NCBI GenBank assembly: GCA_947179485.1
Contig: OX359246.1
Span: forward strand, 70,645,508 to 70,709,507
Reading direction: 5' to 3'
DNA: 64,000 nucleotides
Source of the DNA: Allacma fusca
Taxonomy: Eukaryota; Arthropoda; Collembola; Symphypleona; Sminthuridae
Shown here: piece by piece, positions 46,397 through 58,412 of the stretch
Position numbering within the stretch: the first letter of the stretch is position 1
Layout of the letters: each line of letters begins with the position of its first letter
Made by a program: the position numbers and the translations under genes
Notes under the pieces: generated by a model
What the model was told of the DNA's origin: nothing
The model's database searches: none
Seen by the model: only the letters and a program-made list of their open reading frames with translations

Positions 46397-46601
46397 GTGA
46401 CACGATGACCCAGCTGTGACCTCCGAGGTCAATACCTTACCCATACCGGATTTGGTGTCTACAAATCATTTGAATTGCCCGCAAATAGACTAGAACTTTT
46501 AGTTTAAGCCCAGATAAGTTGCCTGTCAAGTTTTATTCCATTTAGTGACACGATGACCTAGCTGTGACCTCCGAAGTCAATACCTTATCCATACCGGATT
46601 T
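46397..46601. repeat. Direct repeat, 2 x about 57 bp, spaced 148 bp
   Basis: 46397-46453 and 46545-46601 share GTGACACGATGACC, AGCTGTGACCTCCGA and TACCGGATTT with few differences. Probably part of a dispersed transposon; no ends identified. Confidence 0.6.
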
Positions 46602-46924
46602 AATTAAGTGCTTTTTAGTCCTTTCCTTTTTGATTCATGCTTTATACATGGTAATTTAGGACTATTAAAACATAGTGGACATCCCTGAAGAAATGCCCAC
46701 TAATGTTGAACCTGAACAATGTTCTGTATAAAAGTCAAATGGGCCGGCCTAATCTTGATTCAATTAATGCATTGGAAGCGTATTTAGCTTCGTCCAGTGC
46801 CGCTTCCTCATCTCTGAAAAATGAGGTGCTTTGGTGGTGGAAGTTTATTATTTAAATTAGAAATAATACACAATAAATAAGTTAAACTGTTTACTATTTT
46901 AGCAGCTTTTAACTTGTTTTACGA

Positions 46925-47119
46925 CATTTATGACCTTATTTGACAGGTGTTTGACGTCTTGTAGAGAAATTATTTTCCCAACAGGGATATTGAAAATCGT
47001 TGACCTTTATTTCAGCAGGGATTTTTGAAATCATTGAAGACCTTCCAGCAGGGACGTTTGGTTCAGCGGGGAAATTCAGACAGGATATTCCAGGGAGATT
47101 TGCAAAAATCCGAAAATTA
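46925..47119. mobile_element. Truncated relative of the 57968-58412 hAT element
   Basis: Shares CAGCAGGGATTTTTGAAAT units and the right-end phrase CCAGGGAGATTTGCAAAAATCCGA, but stops before the terminal CCCCTG and lacks a clear left end. Flanked on the right by ATGTTATTAATGCACGCGTG, part of the receptor-flank repeat. Confidence 0.6.
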
Positions 47120-47394
47120 ATGTTATTAATGCACGCGTGTATATCCGAGAACAAAATGATGTCTGATTTTACTATAAGACTTAACTCACAATCTGCATAA
47201 TTGGAACTTCCAGATGTCCGGGATTTACAAAAAAAAAGGAATTTACGGAAGTTGTCTTGTAATTGTTTCCAGTGTTATTAGTTAAGTATAAAAAGTATGG
47301 ATCTTAAATCATACTTATTAAACTTACATTTGTAAATTACTGGAGATAGTCATGACAAAACCTGTTAATTCATTTCATTTCATTGAAATTAGAG

Positions 47395-49074
47395 TTAGAC
47401 CATTTTGCGATTATGCTTATATGTTACTATATTGTCATTTATATTATTATTTTATTTTATATCATAGGATTGTGCGTCAACTAACCCAAATACTGTTACC
47501 ATCAATTGACAGATACATATAGAATCATCAGGGCATGTAGCATGGAGCAAGTAGTAATTTTTTCACCTTTTTGGGGATAATGCTAAAAATAAACTATACC
47601 ATACAGAATTTAATTTTTCAATAACGGTTAAGCAGAAATCCGTAAAAAATTGAAATAGAACACGAGTAATCATTAATCTTTGATTGTACGTCCAGACAAT
47701 CGTGATTACTGACCATTTATAGAATTACCTTTATTATTTCACATCATTTCTATACTCCAGTGAGCCACTTTCTTTTCTCCAAACTTAATCTCTCGACTTT
47801 TGTAGCAATATAAATGGTGACTCAAAACAGTTTCCTATCCCTAGCCCAAAGAGGGGGCAAGGGCAAATACAACATTTGATTTTGTTCCAACAGTCGGACA
47901 GATTTTAAAAAATTAGTTGTACCCTCGCAGCTTGAAAACACCGGGATCATCGGTCAAGGATTATGATGCTAAGTTTGAGAATTTTTAAAATATTATTTCA
48001 GAAATTTTGAATGTTTTTGAATTGTCATACGAGTCCGATCGTTGTAATACTGCATTCTGAACGATTCATCTCGAATAGAAATTTGTCATAAGAAAACACA
48101 TCGATGATTTTGTGTGAAGCAGATAGGAGCAGTTACATCCGATAGAATTGACGAGGTCAAGGGGTACTCGAATTTTTTAAATTGAAACAAGCGTATTGAC
48201 ACAATTTAAATTTTTCGATTGATGAAGCGGATTTATAATTTTGTGGCGAAATATTGTTTCATCCTATTGCGGCCTGGCAAAATTCAAAATTTCGGTTTCC
48301 CTTAAAATTTCCAACTTTGCCACAGCTCCCTGACCGCTGAGTTTGTTCAAACAGCGGGCACGGGAAAAAATTGTTTCGAAAACAAATTCTTACAACATGG
48401 GTTTGAGCAGACTGTTTTTTTTGTCCTTTCTGTTACAAAGGGGTGGAAAATTATTTTCCGGCATTCTTTCCACAAAATCATTAAATGGTACATAACATGC
48501 TATCATAATGGTACACTCCAGTTTTGCACAAACTTTCTACACAAAATTCGTATGTTCCATTCTGTTCGTACTCCCGGCACCATGCAATTTCCCACAATGG
48601 TCCTCATTATTTTTTGATTAATTTTCTACATCAAATACATACATAATTGGACGAGAATATGCTGCAAACGATTTAAAATGTTTACACACATTGCTTGAAA
48701 CATTTCATTATTGCACGTGTTGAAGAACTAAGTAATGTTTTTTCAACGTGGGTCTTTACCCAACAAGTTATCAACTTCAAATTGGATGAAATCGAAAAAA
48801 TTATTGATACAATTTAATGTATCGTATGTGGTGGGCAAATACTACACGCGTCTCATTTCGCTGATATTTTGCATGTCTGTCAGGACTTGAATGAAATTTA
48901 GTATAAAGTACATCACACAAATAATGAAATAGTAAATAACACGTGGGCATTATAAATTAAGGAGATGTATGCTCATAGAATAACTAATGGGGGCCAAAAT
49001 TTCCAAGTACAGACTTAGCAAAGGACTAGAAGATTTATAGACCAAACACTTTTGACTCAACTCACATTTCACCG
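47395..49074 (+). repeat. 5' flank of receptor-like copy A (paralogous to 59280-61060)
   Basis: Near-continuous similarity to the flank of copy B, beginning about 47395 (ACCATTTTGCG) with scattered small indels. This is a tandem duplication of gene plus at least 1.7 kb of upstream DNA. Confidence 0.8.
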
Positions 49075-49587
49075 ATTTCAAAAACGTTTTATTTCTCAGC
49101 CTTTTGGTGGAACAAAATATTTTATTTACTTCCTTACGATTGGAATTGGAAACGAAAGGAACTTAGAGTACGGAAGGGCTTGAAGGGTTGGTTCGGTTGG
49201 TACATCAACATCAGTATATTTTCGTTGGTTTTGATCTGGGGCGTAGTCCGAACCATTCACGCGTATGGAGACCTGGACGGAAGCGAAAAGCAAATGCACT
49301 ATTACGTCGGAACATATTTTTGGACACTCAACATGGTTTTCCATGTGGGTTTGCAAGCGAGTGTATATTCAACTGTTGATGAATTCCCGCGCTATTTTTT
49401 CAACGACTTTAAGCTTTCCAGCACATTTAAAGGTAAATCTAGGACAATATATAATACAACTCTTGTGTTATTCAACTTTGAAATTGTCACCTGTGAAGTA
49501 TTATCAATCTCTATATTACTGGGCTGCTGATCTGTGTCCATTTAAAACTGCGCCAAACCTGTTCCAAATGCCAACTAACCCGCCGAA

Positions 49588-49920
49588 CGGTTTTTATTGG
49601 ATAGTGGATTTATTTGGATAATATTAATTATGACCGTTTTATACCAACCTACACAACAGGTCCAGGCCGGTTAGAACCAATTTTAGCAAATAAAGACCAG
49701 GCCATTTCTGGCCATTTGACAACCCTGTGTTCATGCATGCGTAATTTTAACCAATCAGGTGGTGCATTTTGGTTAAAACCGGTTTTTATTAGACAGTGGA
49801 TTTATTCGGATAATATTAATTATGACCATTTTATACCAACCCATACAACAGGTCCAAGCCGGTTAGAACCGGATTTTAACCAATAATGACCAGGCCATTT
49901 CTTGCCACTTGCCAACCCTG
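49588..49920. repeat. Tandem duplication, period about 192 bp, intron 1 of copy A
   Basis: Two copies (49588-49730 and 49780-49920) share GGATAATATTAATTATGACC, TATACCAACC, ACAACAGGTCCA and GGCCGGTTAGAACC. Absent from copy B. Confidence 0.85.
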
Positions 49921-49922
49921 CC

Positions 49923-50710
49923 TAGTGGTCGGAACAATTCAATTCAATTCAAAATTTACAATTCAATCCAGTTCGAATACTGAACTGGATTAAAATTTGG
50001 GTTTCAATTTGGTTCAGTAAAAAACAATTCAATTCAATTCAGTTCACTCTATGAACTGAACTGAATTGTAAACCATTTGGTTCGCAGAGCATATTTAAAT
50101 ACTGCCAAGGTGGCTAGGGTGGCGCGTCAGCTAAGGTCATCTCTCCTTAACCTTTTTATAGTATTATGTTGAGCTCATAAAATTCAAAATTTTGAAAAAA
50201 TAAAATTTTGATAATTTTTGAAAAAATTATTCTAGCAGTACTGACTGGTAAGTGTAAAAAAAATCTGTTGAAATCGGTGGAACAGTTTGTCGTTGTTGTT
50301 TTTTTTACGTACAAACACGCATTCCGATTTCAACCAATAAAGAACACCTCCAAGATAGTGACCTAAAGAATGTTCACAAAAAGTTTGAACAAATTTGGTT
50401 CGGAGTATCCACGGACAACACTATCATATAAGGGGCCTGACGCCACGCTAAAAATATTAACACATGTTTTAATGTTCGTTATATTGGCACAAGATGGTGC
50501 TAAACTTATCCTTACAATATCGGTTTTGATTCAGCCTAAAATTGTTTTGAATTGGAATTCAAAGAAAACAATTCAATTCGATTCAACAGGTGAATTGAAT
50601 TATTCGGTTCAGAAAACGATCGAATTGAATTGAAAAATCCCTGAATTGAACTGAACTGAATTGAATTGAATTGTAAAATTTCAATTTAAACTGAATTGGT
50701 CCGACCACTA
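49923..50710. mobile_element. Non-autonomous hAT-type DNA transposon (788 bp)
   Basis: Terminal inverted repeats begin TAGTGGTCGG at the left and end CCGACCACTA at the right. They extend imperfectly through CAATTCAATTC-rich subterminal sequence for about 60 bases. An exact 8-bp target duplication ACCCTGCC flanks it (49915-49922 and 50711-50718). No transposase frame inside. It is missing at the matching place in copy B, so it arrived after the gene duplication. Confidence 0.93.
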
Positions 50711-50734
50711 ACCCTGCCCAACTACATTGCAAGC

Positions 50735-50960
50735 TCAAATTCTTTTTGCAAGTTATCTAGGAAGCTCACATTTGTTTTTACCAACTACCTTGGTTGGCCC
50801 AATTGCTTTTATTTGCCCAATATTTTGGCTCAACTACCCAGGTTGGTCATGTTGTTTTGCCCAACAACCTAGGAAGTCCAAGTTTGTCTGCCCAACTACC
50901 TCGGTAGGCCAAAATCTTTTCTGCCCGAATACCCCGGTATTTTGTCTAACCCCTTGGTCC
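50735..50960. repeat. Degenerate CCCAACTACC repeat, intron 1 of copy A
   Basis: Units of about 30-38 bases built on CCAACTACCTNGGNNG, alternating with T-rich halves. A related array is in copy B's intron 1 (61610-61950), so it predates the duplication. Confidence 0.7.
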
Positions 50961-52471
50961 ATTTGTCCAACTAACCGGGTTTGTAAGTTGGGAAACTTTC
51001 CCACATTCCGCCTCACACAACGCACAAAAGATGACCGCTGGACGAACACACGCAGGAGATTTAGATTCGAAAGTAATTTCGAATCGAGCGCAATCCACGA
51101 TGACATTAAATCTCTACGCGAAACCTATTTGACATTGCCCATGCAGAAGCTGATTGTGTCAGCACATGTACCCCATGAAGAAGTTTCGATGCGAAAGTAA
51201 GTTCGAATCGAATAATTTTACAATACTTAGCGATATGTGTAAAAGACAAGAGCTTAAGTAAAAAGATTTTTCTAGATTCTTCCAAACCAACACTCCCCTC
51301 AAAGTAACCACCCCTGTCAGTTCAATACAATCAATTGAAATATATTAAATTAACAGTAGTTGGCATTCGTCGAATGTTTGGCATTCCCTGAATACCTGAT
51401 TGTGAGTATTAGTTAAGATATCCAAAGTAGTGGGAGCGTTTTCAACAACTAGTGTGCAATCAGTGTTTTAATTTTAAAATTCCACGGTTTTGTAGCAAAA
51501 TATTTACCAAAGGTGGACGGCGGTTGGAAGTCTAGTTTGAGGGATCCAATTGAGCTGTCATATGCTTGTATCTGGCTTGCTACGTCTGCTCCAGTAATTG
51601 TGGTCCTAATATTGGCATGGATGTTTCCGAAAATCCACTTCCTACCTACATCGCTCATAGAACTTACCCCGGGGGTTTTATCATTTCTTATCACTTTCGT
51701 GCAACTGGGATTGGTATTTTATATAGCGGGTAGTGGAATGTGCATCCTTCTTCTGTTCGGTTTGACTGGGCTTTCGTATCCTTACATGTCGGCCTTCGTC
51801 ACCCGGGAACTCAGGTGTTTAATTATTATTGCAGTTGAAATTATAACGTGACGTTGTAGTGTTCGTAAATATTGACTTCATATAAGTATATAAGTATAAT
51901 AATCAATAATGGATTTCTGCCAGCCTCGCCTTGGACCAATACCAAACCAAGGACAATCTTCGAACACCGGAAGGGTTTCAGAAAATATATCGGCAACTTC
52001 ATGTTTTGCACATTCTGAACGTGGAACAATTCTCGGCAATACCGACACCCTTATTCTTCTGGACTTGTATTGTACAGCTATCTCACTTTTGTGTTACATG
52101 TGCATTCGATTTACGGGGGCCGTGGGGTTTTCAAGTCTGGTCCTCGGTTTATCTATGCTGGGCTATTTAATTTTTGCATCGAGGAACATGGCAAATGTAC
52201 ACACTTCATCTCAAGCCATGCTGGAGAGCTGGAGGGCCAAACAGCACTGCCGATATTTTCAAATGTTTTTGAAAAGTTGCCAACCACTTAAGCTTAAAGT
52301 TGGATCTTGGTAAGGTAATAATGCAAACGGTAAAGTTTCGTTTTTCAGAATGGGCTACAGTCAACAAGTGGAAAACACAACACCGTCATTAAAGAACTGT
52401 TGTAGGTTAGGCTCTCAGGTATGGAATATATATGCACGAAGATATGTACATATCTACCTAGGATGTGGGTA

Positions 52472-53335
52472 GGGATTGTCGATTTGAATATGCCATGGCA
52501 TATTGGGCATCATGCCTGTCCAAAATGCCAGGGCATTTTGGGCATTTTCATTCCTGGGCATATTCGGCATTTTTGGCATATTCAGGTCCAATTTTCGGGT
52601 ATATTCCTTTTTCCAGACGTTATTGGTCGCTGCTACTGCTTCCACTTGCTACAACAGCACACTACCCCGCTCACATAGTTATAACTAAAAACCATTACTC
52701 GACGGTTTTAGCACACAGGTAAATAAATCTAGTTAGTAGACAATTGTAGGAGTTGTAGTTTTTAAAACCTCGAACCATTGTTACTACTGGACAAGACTCA
52801 CACTTTGAGAAATTTATTTATGCTGGAGGCGGAGCAAATGCTACTGAGGATGAAAGTTCTACAAATCGAAGTTCTGATGGGGAGGATTTGTTGATGACGT
52901 ATTTATCACTCGAGTCTTCTGATTAACTTTATACAAAATGCAACAAAATTGCATTCGTCAAAAATTCAATATAAAGTGTGTGTATGATACACAGCGAGTA
53001 TTTTTTGAAATATAATACATTTAAACAAAATTGCCATATACGCCTTTAATAGGATTTCATTTTAATAGTGAATAGTGGCATTTTTGACTCGATTGTATTA
53101 CTGAGTTTTACCAACCAGAAATGCCGAATATTCCCGACTGAAAATGCATAAAATGTCGAATATGCCCAAAATGCCGAATATGCCCAAAATGCCGAATATG
53201 CCCTGCCGAAAATGCTCAAATTCAGGGCATTTTCTTAATTGCCAATATGTCCAAAAATATGGCACGTTGGCGGGCATTTTGGACATATTAAGCTTGGCAG
53301 GCATATATGTGAGGGCATTTTCAATCGACATTCCC
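52472..53335. mobile_element. TA-flanked inverted-repeat element (864 bp)
   Basis: Left end GGGATTGTCGATTTGAATATGCC. The right end, read on the - strand, is GGGAATGTCGATTGAAAATGCC. TA dinucleotides flank both sides (52470-52471 and 53336-53337), as for Tc1/mariner-like MITEs. Both arms carry runs of ATGCC/GGCAT words (for example TGCCGAATATGCCCAAAA at about 53170), making long foldback arms. An open stretch at 52759-52926 may be a transposase tail. Superfamily not certain. Confidence 0.72.
52759..52926 (+). pseudogene. Open remnant inside the TA-flanked element
   Basis: 55 codons between TAG and TAA without a starting ATG. Gly-rich, then acidic/Ser-rich, ending SLESSD. It could be the acidic C-terminus of a lost transposase; no motif proves this. 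Confidence 0.25.
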
Positions 53336-53789
53336 TAGTTGCAGGTACTATCGATGTTTTTGGAGATACTCAAATACGTAACGTGTAGCAAAACAAGCTC
53401 ATTTCAAGAAAAATGCACTCAATACATTTGTAATATAATACAATACGTCTACAAAATATTGCAGCAAAACTAAACGAGAAGTGGTGAATGATACAAATTC
53501 CGTCAGGAAATATTAATAAAATATATTAATGGATGGCCTCGGCCATATTATATGCGTAAAGGCCAAAAAACATATTGCGAGGCTAGGGCCAGGGTAAGAA
53601 TTGTTAACAATCTACCCCTGCTAACTCCGATCCTCACAATAAATGCAAAGTACCAGATAGGGAAATTAAATGTAAACAAACATCGCACAAAACAAGAGGA
53701 AAGAGTAAAACAATGCATGGACCGAGTGATATACGGGCGACACTGGTCATGCTAATAACTGTAACGCTAGCAAACACTAACAATACGTA

Positions 53790-54590
53790 AAGTACCGTAC
53801 TATGGAGCATGTACTTTATACAAATTCCCGACATTGTATTGCAATTGAAAAGAATCTGAACTTGCGAAGCGCGTCGCCTCGAAATTATACGATGCAGCCG
53901 ATGCGATGCTCATGTTCATCTATTTTTCAATGTTATCAGAAATAATATAGTTGCAAAAATTTCTTTTGATTGTGACATATATAGTTTTAAGTATATACAT
54001 ATATATTACGTAGTTATGTATAGAGTTTTATGTATTTGATACACACTATTACACACACTAATTCACCTCACATTCATACGGTCTTATGGGTGAAAGGAAA
54101 TGTGTATGTCCAAGTGTATTTAATTCCTTGGTAAATGTTATTGTCTGGTGTAACGCGTAACTCTGTATCATCCCTTTCTACGTAATATTTTCAATCCTAT
54201 ATCAGTATCTAATTTTTTGTGAACACTCATTATTCAAATTTATTCTACAAATACTCACGTTGCTTTGGACCGAAAAACATATGTATTGGAATTTCTTCGT
54301 GCATGTGAAACTATTTTTATAATGTATTACCCCTTTTGAGCTGAATAGTGTTTTGTAGTTTTGAGAGCTCAAAAGCTCGATTTTAATGTTTTTTGCTGAT
54401 AGTTTTACACTATATATTTTCCATGTTCGATGTCCTTTTTCCGAAAATGCAACTTTTAAACAACTTATTATCACATTTTCATATTGTTTGGTCACTACAT
54501 TTTAATGATTGTAGATAATAGTTGAGCAAAAGCAAATATCTGTAATATTAATGATTGAAATTTCAAGGATGCCCAGGTCTAGGTAGAGGG
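53790..54590. repeat. Direct duplication, left copy (with 55685-56410)
   Basis: Both copies run from CAAATTCCCGACAT through AACAGTATTC/GAATAGTGTT-type text to ATGCCCANGTCTAGGTAG, with many substitutions and small indels. No gene seen. Confidence 0.75.
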
Positions 54591-54594
54591 GGTA

Positions 54595-55440
54595 GGAGCG
54601 GGTTAAAACTTGCGGATAAACCCGTAAAACGCCGGCCCCACACACTTTGGGCAGATACGGGTAAAAATTATTACGCTTGAAGGGTTGAGGTCATTTCATC
54701 GCGATTAAAAAAGACCGTGAAAGCCCGTGAAAAATGCCATGATTTTAGCATGCAGGAACAACGGTTGTTGTTCGACCTTTAAAACAAAGTCGACTTGATG
54801 TGGGTACGTCTAGCAATTATTGTTTTATTGCATGTCTGCATTTATTTAGTGATAGTTTCATTTCGCTATTCATTGCTGGGGAAAATATATTTAGTCTAAA
54901 AATGAATCCTGCTAGCAAATTCACGTATTGGAAATGAGAATCCAGAAGTTAACACTGCAATGAAATTAGCAAAATCACCAGAAGTGTTTACCAAAAACGA
55001 AATTAAATTCACAGGAAGTAGTAGGAATATCGGAAGTTTGGAAAACATTTAAACAGATCCTGGTTGACCAGGTTGCCGTAAATTATGTCGAGTGTAATGA
55101 GTGCAGGAATATTTTTAGTAGCCAATCAGGCCAAGGAGAGGTATCAACTCTGGCCAGACATAATCCTACGAATTTTGCAATAGGAGCAACCCTAACTATT
55201 ACAGAATTTCATTAAAAAAGGCGATATATATACTTATATAGAATAAGGTTGTGACGGAGCAAACTTGATAGAGCAATTAGCAACTACAAGCAAAATAGTA
55301 TTTACGGGCGGGCTACGGGCTTATTTAAATTTTACGGACCGAGCCGAACTTTGTCGTTGAATTTCAATTTCGGATCGGGCGGATACGGGTAAAAAGTTAC
55401 GGCCCACGGGTGGACACGGTCCTAAAATATCCCACGGGGA
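54595..55440 (+). mobile_element. hAT transposon remnant with BED finger
   Basis: An insertion between two duplicated blocks, with GGATACGGGTAAAA-type subterminal words near both sides. It holds a BED-finger-like open stretch (next entry). Exact ends and target duplication were not resolved. Confidence 0.5.
55033..55215 (+). pseudogene. BED-type zinc-finger fragment of a hAT transposase
   Basis: 60 codons ending TAA. It reads EVWKTFKQI, then CNEC, then a Ser/Gly/Gln stretch, then TLARH. This is the order W-F, CX2C, S-x-L-x-x-H of BED fingers. The open frame extends a little upstream without an ATG, and the catalytic domain is absent. Confidence 0.6.
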
Positions 55441-55684
55441 GATGCTCTACTGCACTGACGAGTGCTAACTGCTTTTCTATTAACAGTAACAAAGGCATAC
55501 ATGAATTTCTGCATCCTCCAGCGTTTTGGAGACCACAGAACTACGTAGTGTTTGCGCCCACCGCTAGAGCGAACGATATCGTAATATTGCGATAAATCGT
55601 TTGGACAGAACGATTATTATCGTCGAAGATAGTTCCTCAAAAATGGACGATATTAACGAGAATATCGTTTCGTCTTATCGTAAT

Positions 55685-56410
55685 GAACATGCCTATAGTA
55701 CTTAATTTATGCAAATTCCCGACATCGTATTGCATTTGAAAAAATCTGATCGGACTTGCAAAGTACATACTAAATTGTAAGCCTCCAAATACAGTTATAA
55801 AAATTCCTTTTGATTGGAACATATAAGTATATATATTACGTAGTTATGTATCGATTTTTATGTATTTGATATACACACTAATTCACCTCCATTTCATACG
55901 GTCATATGGGTGAAAGGAAATGTGTTTGTCCAAGTTTATTGATTCCGTTGTAAATGTCATTGGCTGGGGCTGGGGTAACGCCTTAACTCGGTGTCAGCCC
56001 TTTCTACGTATTATTTTCAGTCCTGAAATATTTAATTTTTGTGAATACTGATTATTCAAATTTATGCTACAAATAACCACGTTGCTTTGGATCGAATAAC
56101 AAACATATATATTGGAATTTCGATTACGAAAGTATTTCTATAATGTATTACCCCTTCTGAGCTGAATACTGTTTTGTAGTTTTGGGAGTGCAAAAGCTCG
56201 ATTTTAATGTTTTTTTGCTGATACTTTTATACTAAATTTTTGCTTTGTTTGATTTCTCTTTCTGAAAATTCAATGTTTAAGCAACTTATTACTGCATTTA
56301 AACAATATATGGTCACTACTTGTACGAACAATGTAAAAGCAAAAATAAGTATTAATAATTATTGAAATTTCAAGAATGCCCAAGTCTAGGTAGCCGGGGT
56401 AGGAGAGGGT
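55685..56410. repeat. Direct duplication, right copy (with 53790-54590)
   Basis: See the left copy. Followed by an AT-only run (56425-56507) of ATTATT/TAATTA words. Confidence 0.75.
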
Positions 56411-57072
56411 ATGGGTATCATCAAGTAAACAATAATTATTATTATTATAATTATGTAATTAATAATTAATTAAAAATAATAATTAGTAATTATTATTATA
56501 TTCTATAACCAACTAGAGCTGTGCCTTGCAAAATACGAAATACAATCCACTGAAAACACTCTTCTTTTTGTTTCATGGAGAAAAATATTTCCATTAATTT
56601 TCGTATAACATAGAGGCTGCACATTAGTATACATTTGAAGAAATAAGACACAAACTTGATGGCATAAGTTCATTTTCTTTGAAGCTCAATTTATGAATGA
56701 CAGACCGTCCGAGAAAAAATAATGTGGTCAGAAATACTGTCCATTTCCGCATATGAATGAACATCCGTCCCAAACGTTGCTCTGTTTTGTCCTACCTGCA
56801 ATTGTCAATCACGAGACATGACCAGTAATAATTTATGAATTACTTTTTTATGTGGGCTAGGGAGAGAAAAAGTAATTCAAACACACGGTGCATAATATTG
56901 CACCTGAAAATGAAGACGTTATGGTAGGGGTAGGGTTTATGAGAGATTGCTGTTCCAAGGATTTTGGGACGAGGCGGAATCTTTTGCGGGACAAATATTT
57001 TTGTTCCCAGTATTTCGAATTGGAACGGAATGTTTTGCTGGAGAAATATAAACCCAAAAACATGTCATATGA

Positions 57073-57234
57073 AAAACAAATTTGTGGCTACTCCGAATCA
57101 ATTTTGTGATGATAATGAATAAAAGTCAAGGAAAAACATTTGATCGACTTGGAATCGATTTGCCATCACCAGTTTTTAAACATGGTCAGATGTATGCGGC
57201 ATTTTCTAGAGCTACAAAAGTTGCCCCCGTCTGA
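57073..57234 (+). pseudogene. Helitron helicase fragment (Pif1-like motifs V-VI)
   Basis: The open stretch contains MNKSQGKTFDRLGIDLPSPV followed by KHGQMYAAFSRATK, the diagnostic C-terminal block of Helitron Rep/Helicase proteins. A TGA comes soon after and a stop lies shortly upstream. No Rep or other helicase motifs are next to it, so this is a degraded fragment of a rolling-circle transposon. Confidence 0.85.
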
Positions 57235-57750
57235 AGCATAGAGTGGGATCATGCTATTTTGTGGACACGGGAATGATTATAACCATGCTCCAAACAATGT
57301 TGGATTGTATAATGGGTTTAGTAACATTACATTATATTGCTAAAATACAATTACAACACAGTAATAAGTGTAGTAGTATAACATACAATGGTATATTAAA
57401 GTTGAAAAATTAATTAATTGAATTAATTTAAGCGCTATCAATAATAAAATGTGTGGGTCGCTATCTATTCAACTACAATGTATATTAAAAAAATCAAAAT
57501 TGAGATACGCTTCAGTGCAATTTAATTATTTATATTTGGTTTTCATGTTCCGAGGAAAACTTGCTGATTCTAGTTTCAAAATATTGAATGGGCTTCTCCG
57601 TGTCTGAAAATACAGTTACCCTGATTCGTTTGGATCTTCGCAAAAATCTAACCAAGTATAATAAAGCAAGTGAAAAACATTTCACTATTCTTTCATTGAT
57701 TCTATAGAAATTAAGATTCTTATGATATAATTTCATTAATAATTATTAAA

Positions 57751-57906
57751 GCTTCGAATAAAAATGCAGCTAGAGCATTTCGTACTAAAGCTTTTTCTTG
57801 GAGTAATGAAACAACTGTTTGGAAAACAAAATCTGGAAATATTTGTCTGATTAAACTAGAAAGACCGTCCGAATTTCTAAAAGATTGGTGGTGCTTTACA
57901 CGATGA
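57751..57906 (+). pseudogene. Unrecognised open fragment
   Basis: 51 codons, protein-like (two W-W/W-K clusters), no ATG at the start, ending TGA, just left of a hAT element. Probably a transposon coding remnant; family unknown. Confidence 0.25.
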
Positions 57907-57967
57907 TCCGCCAGGACTAATTCGGTAGCCGTGGTATTGCCGTCACTGTTTTTTAAATGCTTGAAAC

Positions 57968-58412
57968 CAGGGGTCGGATTTATGTAGGAAGACGGGAAGA
58001 ATCTTTCCAGGGAAAAAAAATTTTCAGCAGGGAAATTTTCAAACGGGATTGCAAACAGGGATTTTCAAATCTGTTGAAATTTTTGTCAGCAGGGATTTTT
58101 GAAATTGTTGCGGTGTTTTACTGAAAACAATTTTTGTCAGCAGGGATTTTTGAAATTGTTGAGGTGTTTTACTGAAAATGATTTTTGTTAACAGGGATTT
58201 TCGAAATTGTTGAGGTGATTTACGAAAATGATTTTTTTTCAGCAGGGATTTTCAAATTTGTTGACCTTTTTTTCAGCAGGGATTTTTGAATTTGTTGGGG
58301 TGTACTACAAAAATTGTTTTGTCAACAGGGAGTTTTAAACTTGCTTCGAATAGTGACCATCAGGGACAATGAAAAAAATCTTCCAGGGAGATTTACAAAA
58401 ATCCGACCCCTG
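57968..58412. mobile_element. Non-autonomous hAT-type element (445 bp) with internal minisatellite
   Basis: Perfect 14-bp terminal inverted repeats (CAGGGGTCGGATTT / AAATCCGACCCCTG) and an exact 8-bp target duplication CTTGAAAC (57960-57967 and 58413-58420). The interior is a tandem array of about 60-bp units with TCAGCAGGGATTTTTGAAATTGTTG. No coding capacity. Confidence 0.95.

Larger units (their letters stand above)
49075..52309 (+). pseudogene. Receptor-like gene copy A, decayed
   Basis: Three exon-like blocks match copy B: 49075-49432, 51496-51814 and 51924-52309, with the same GT/AG sites and phases. Defects: (1) relative to B, about 45 bases before 49075 are missing, including B's ATG, and no in-frame ATG lies between an upstream TAG and the conserved start; (2) two extra bases near 52064-52073 shift the frame in exon 3; (3) similarity stops at about 52309, so the C-terminal segment with VDK and the last membrane helix is absent. 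Membrane segments 1-6 are still readable. Intron 1 (49433-51495) is twice as long as B's because of transposon insertions. Rescue by an unseen upstream exon cannot be excluded, but the frameshift and lost tail argue against function. Confidence 0.82.

Noticed and set aside
50727..51200. 157-codon frame in intron 1 of receptor copy A
   Set aside because: The first two thirds are the CCCAACTACC repeat. Copy B lacks most of the final part, so it is not an exon of the receptor gene.
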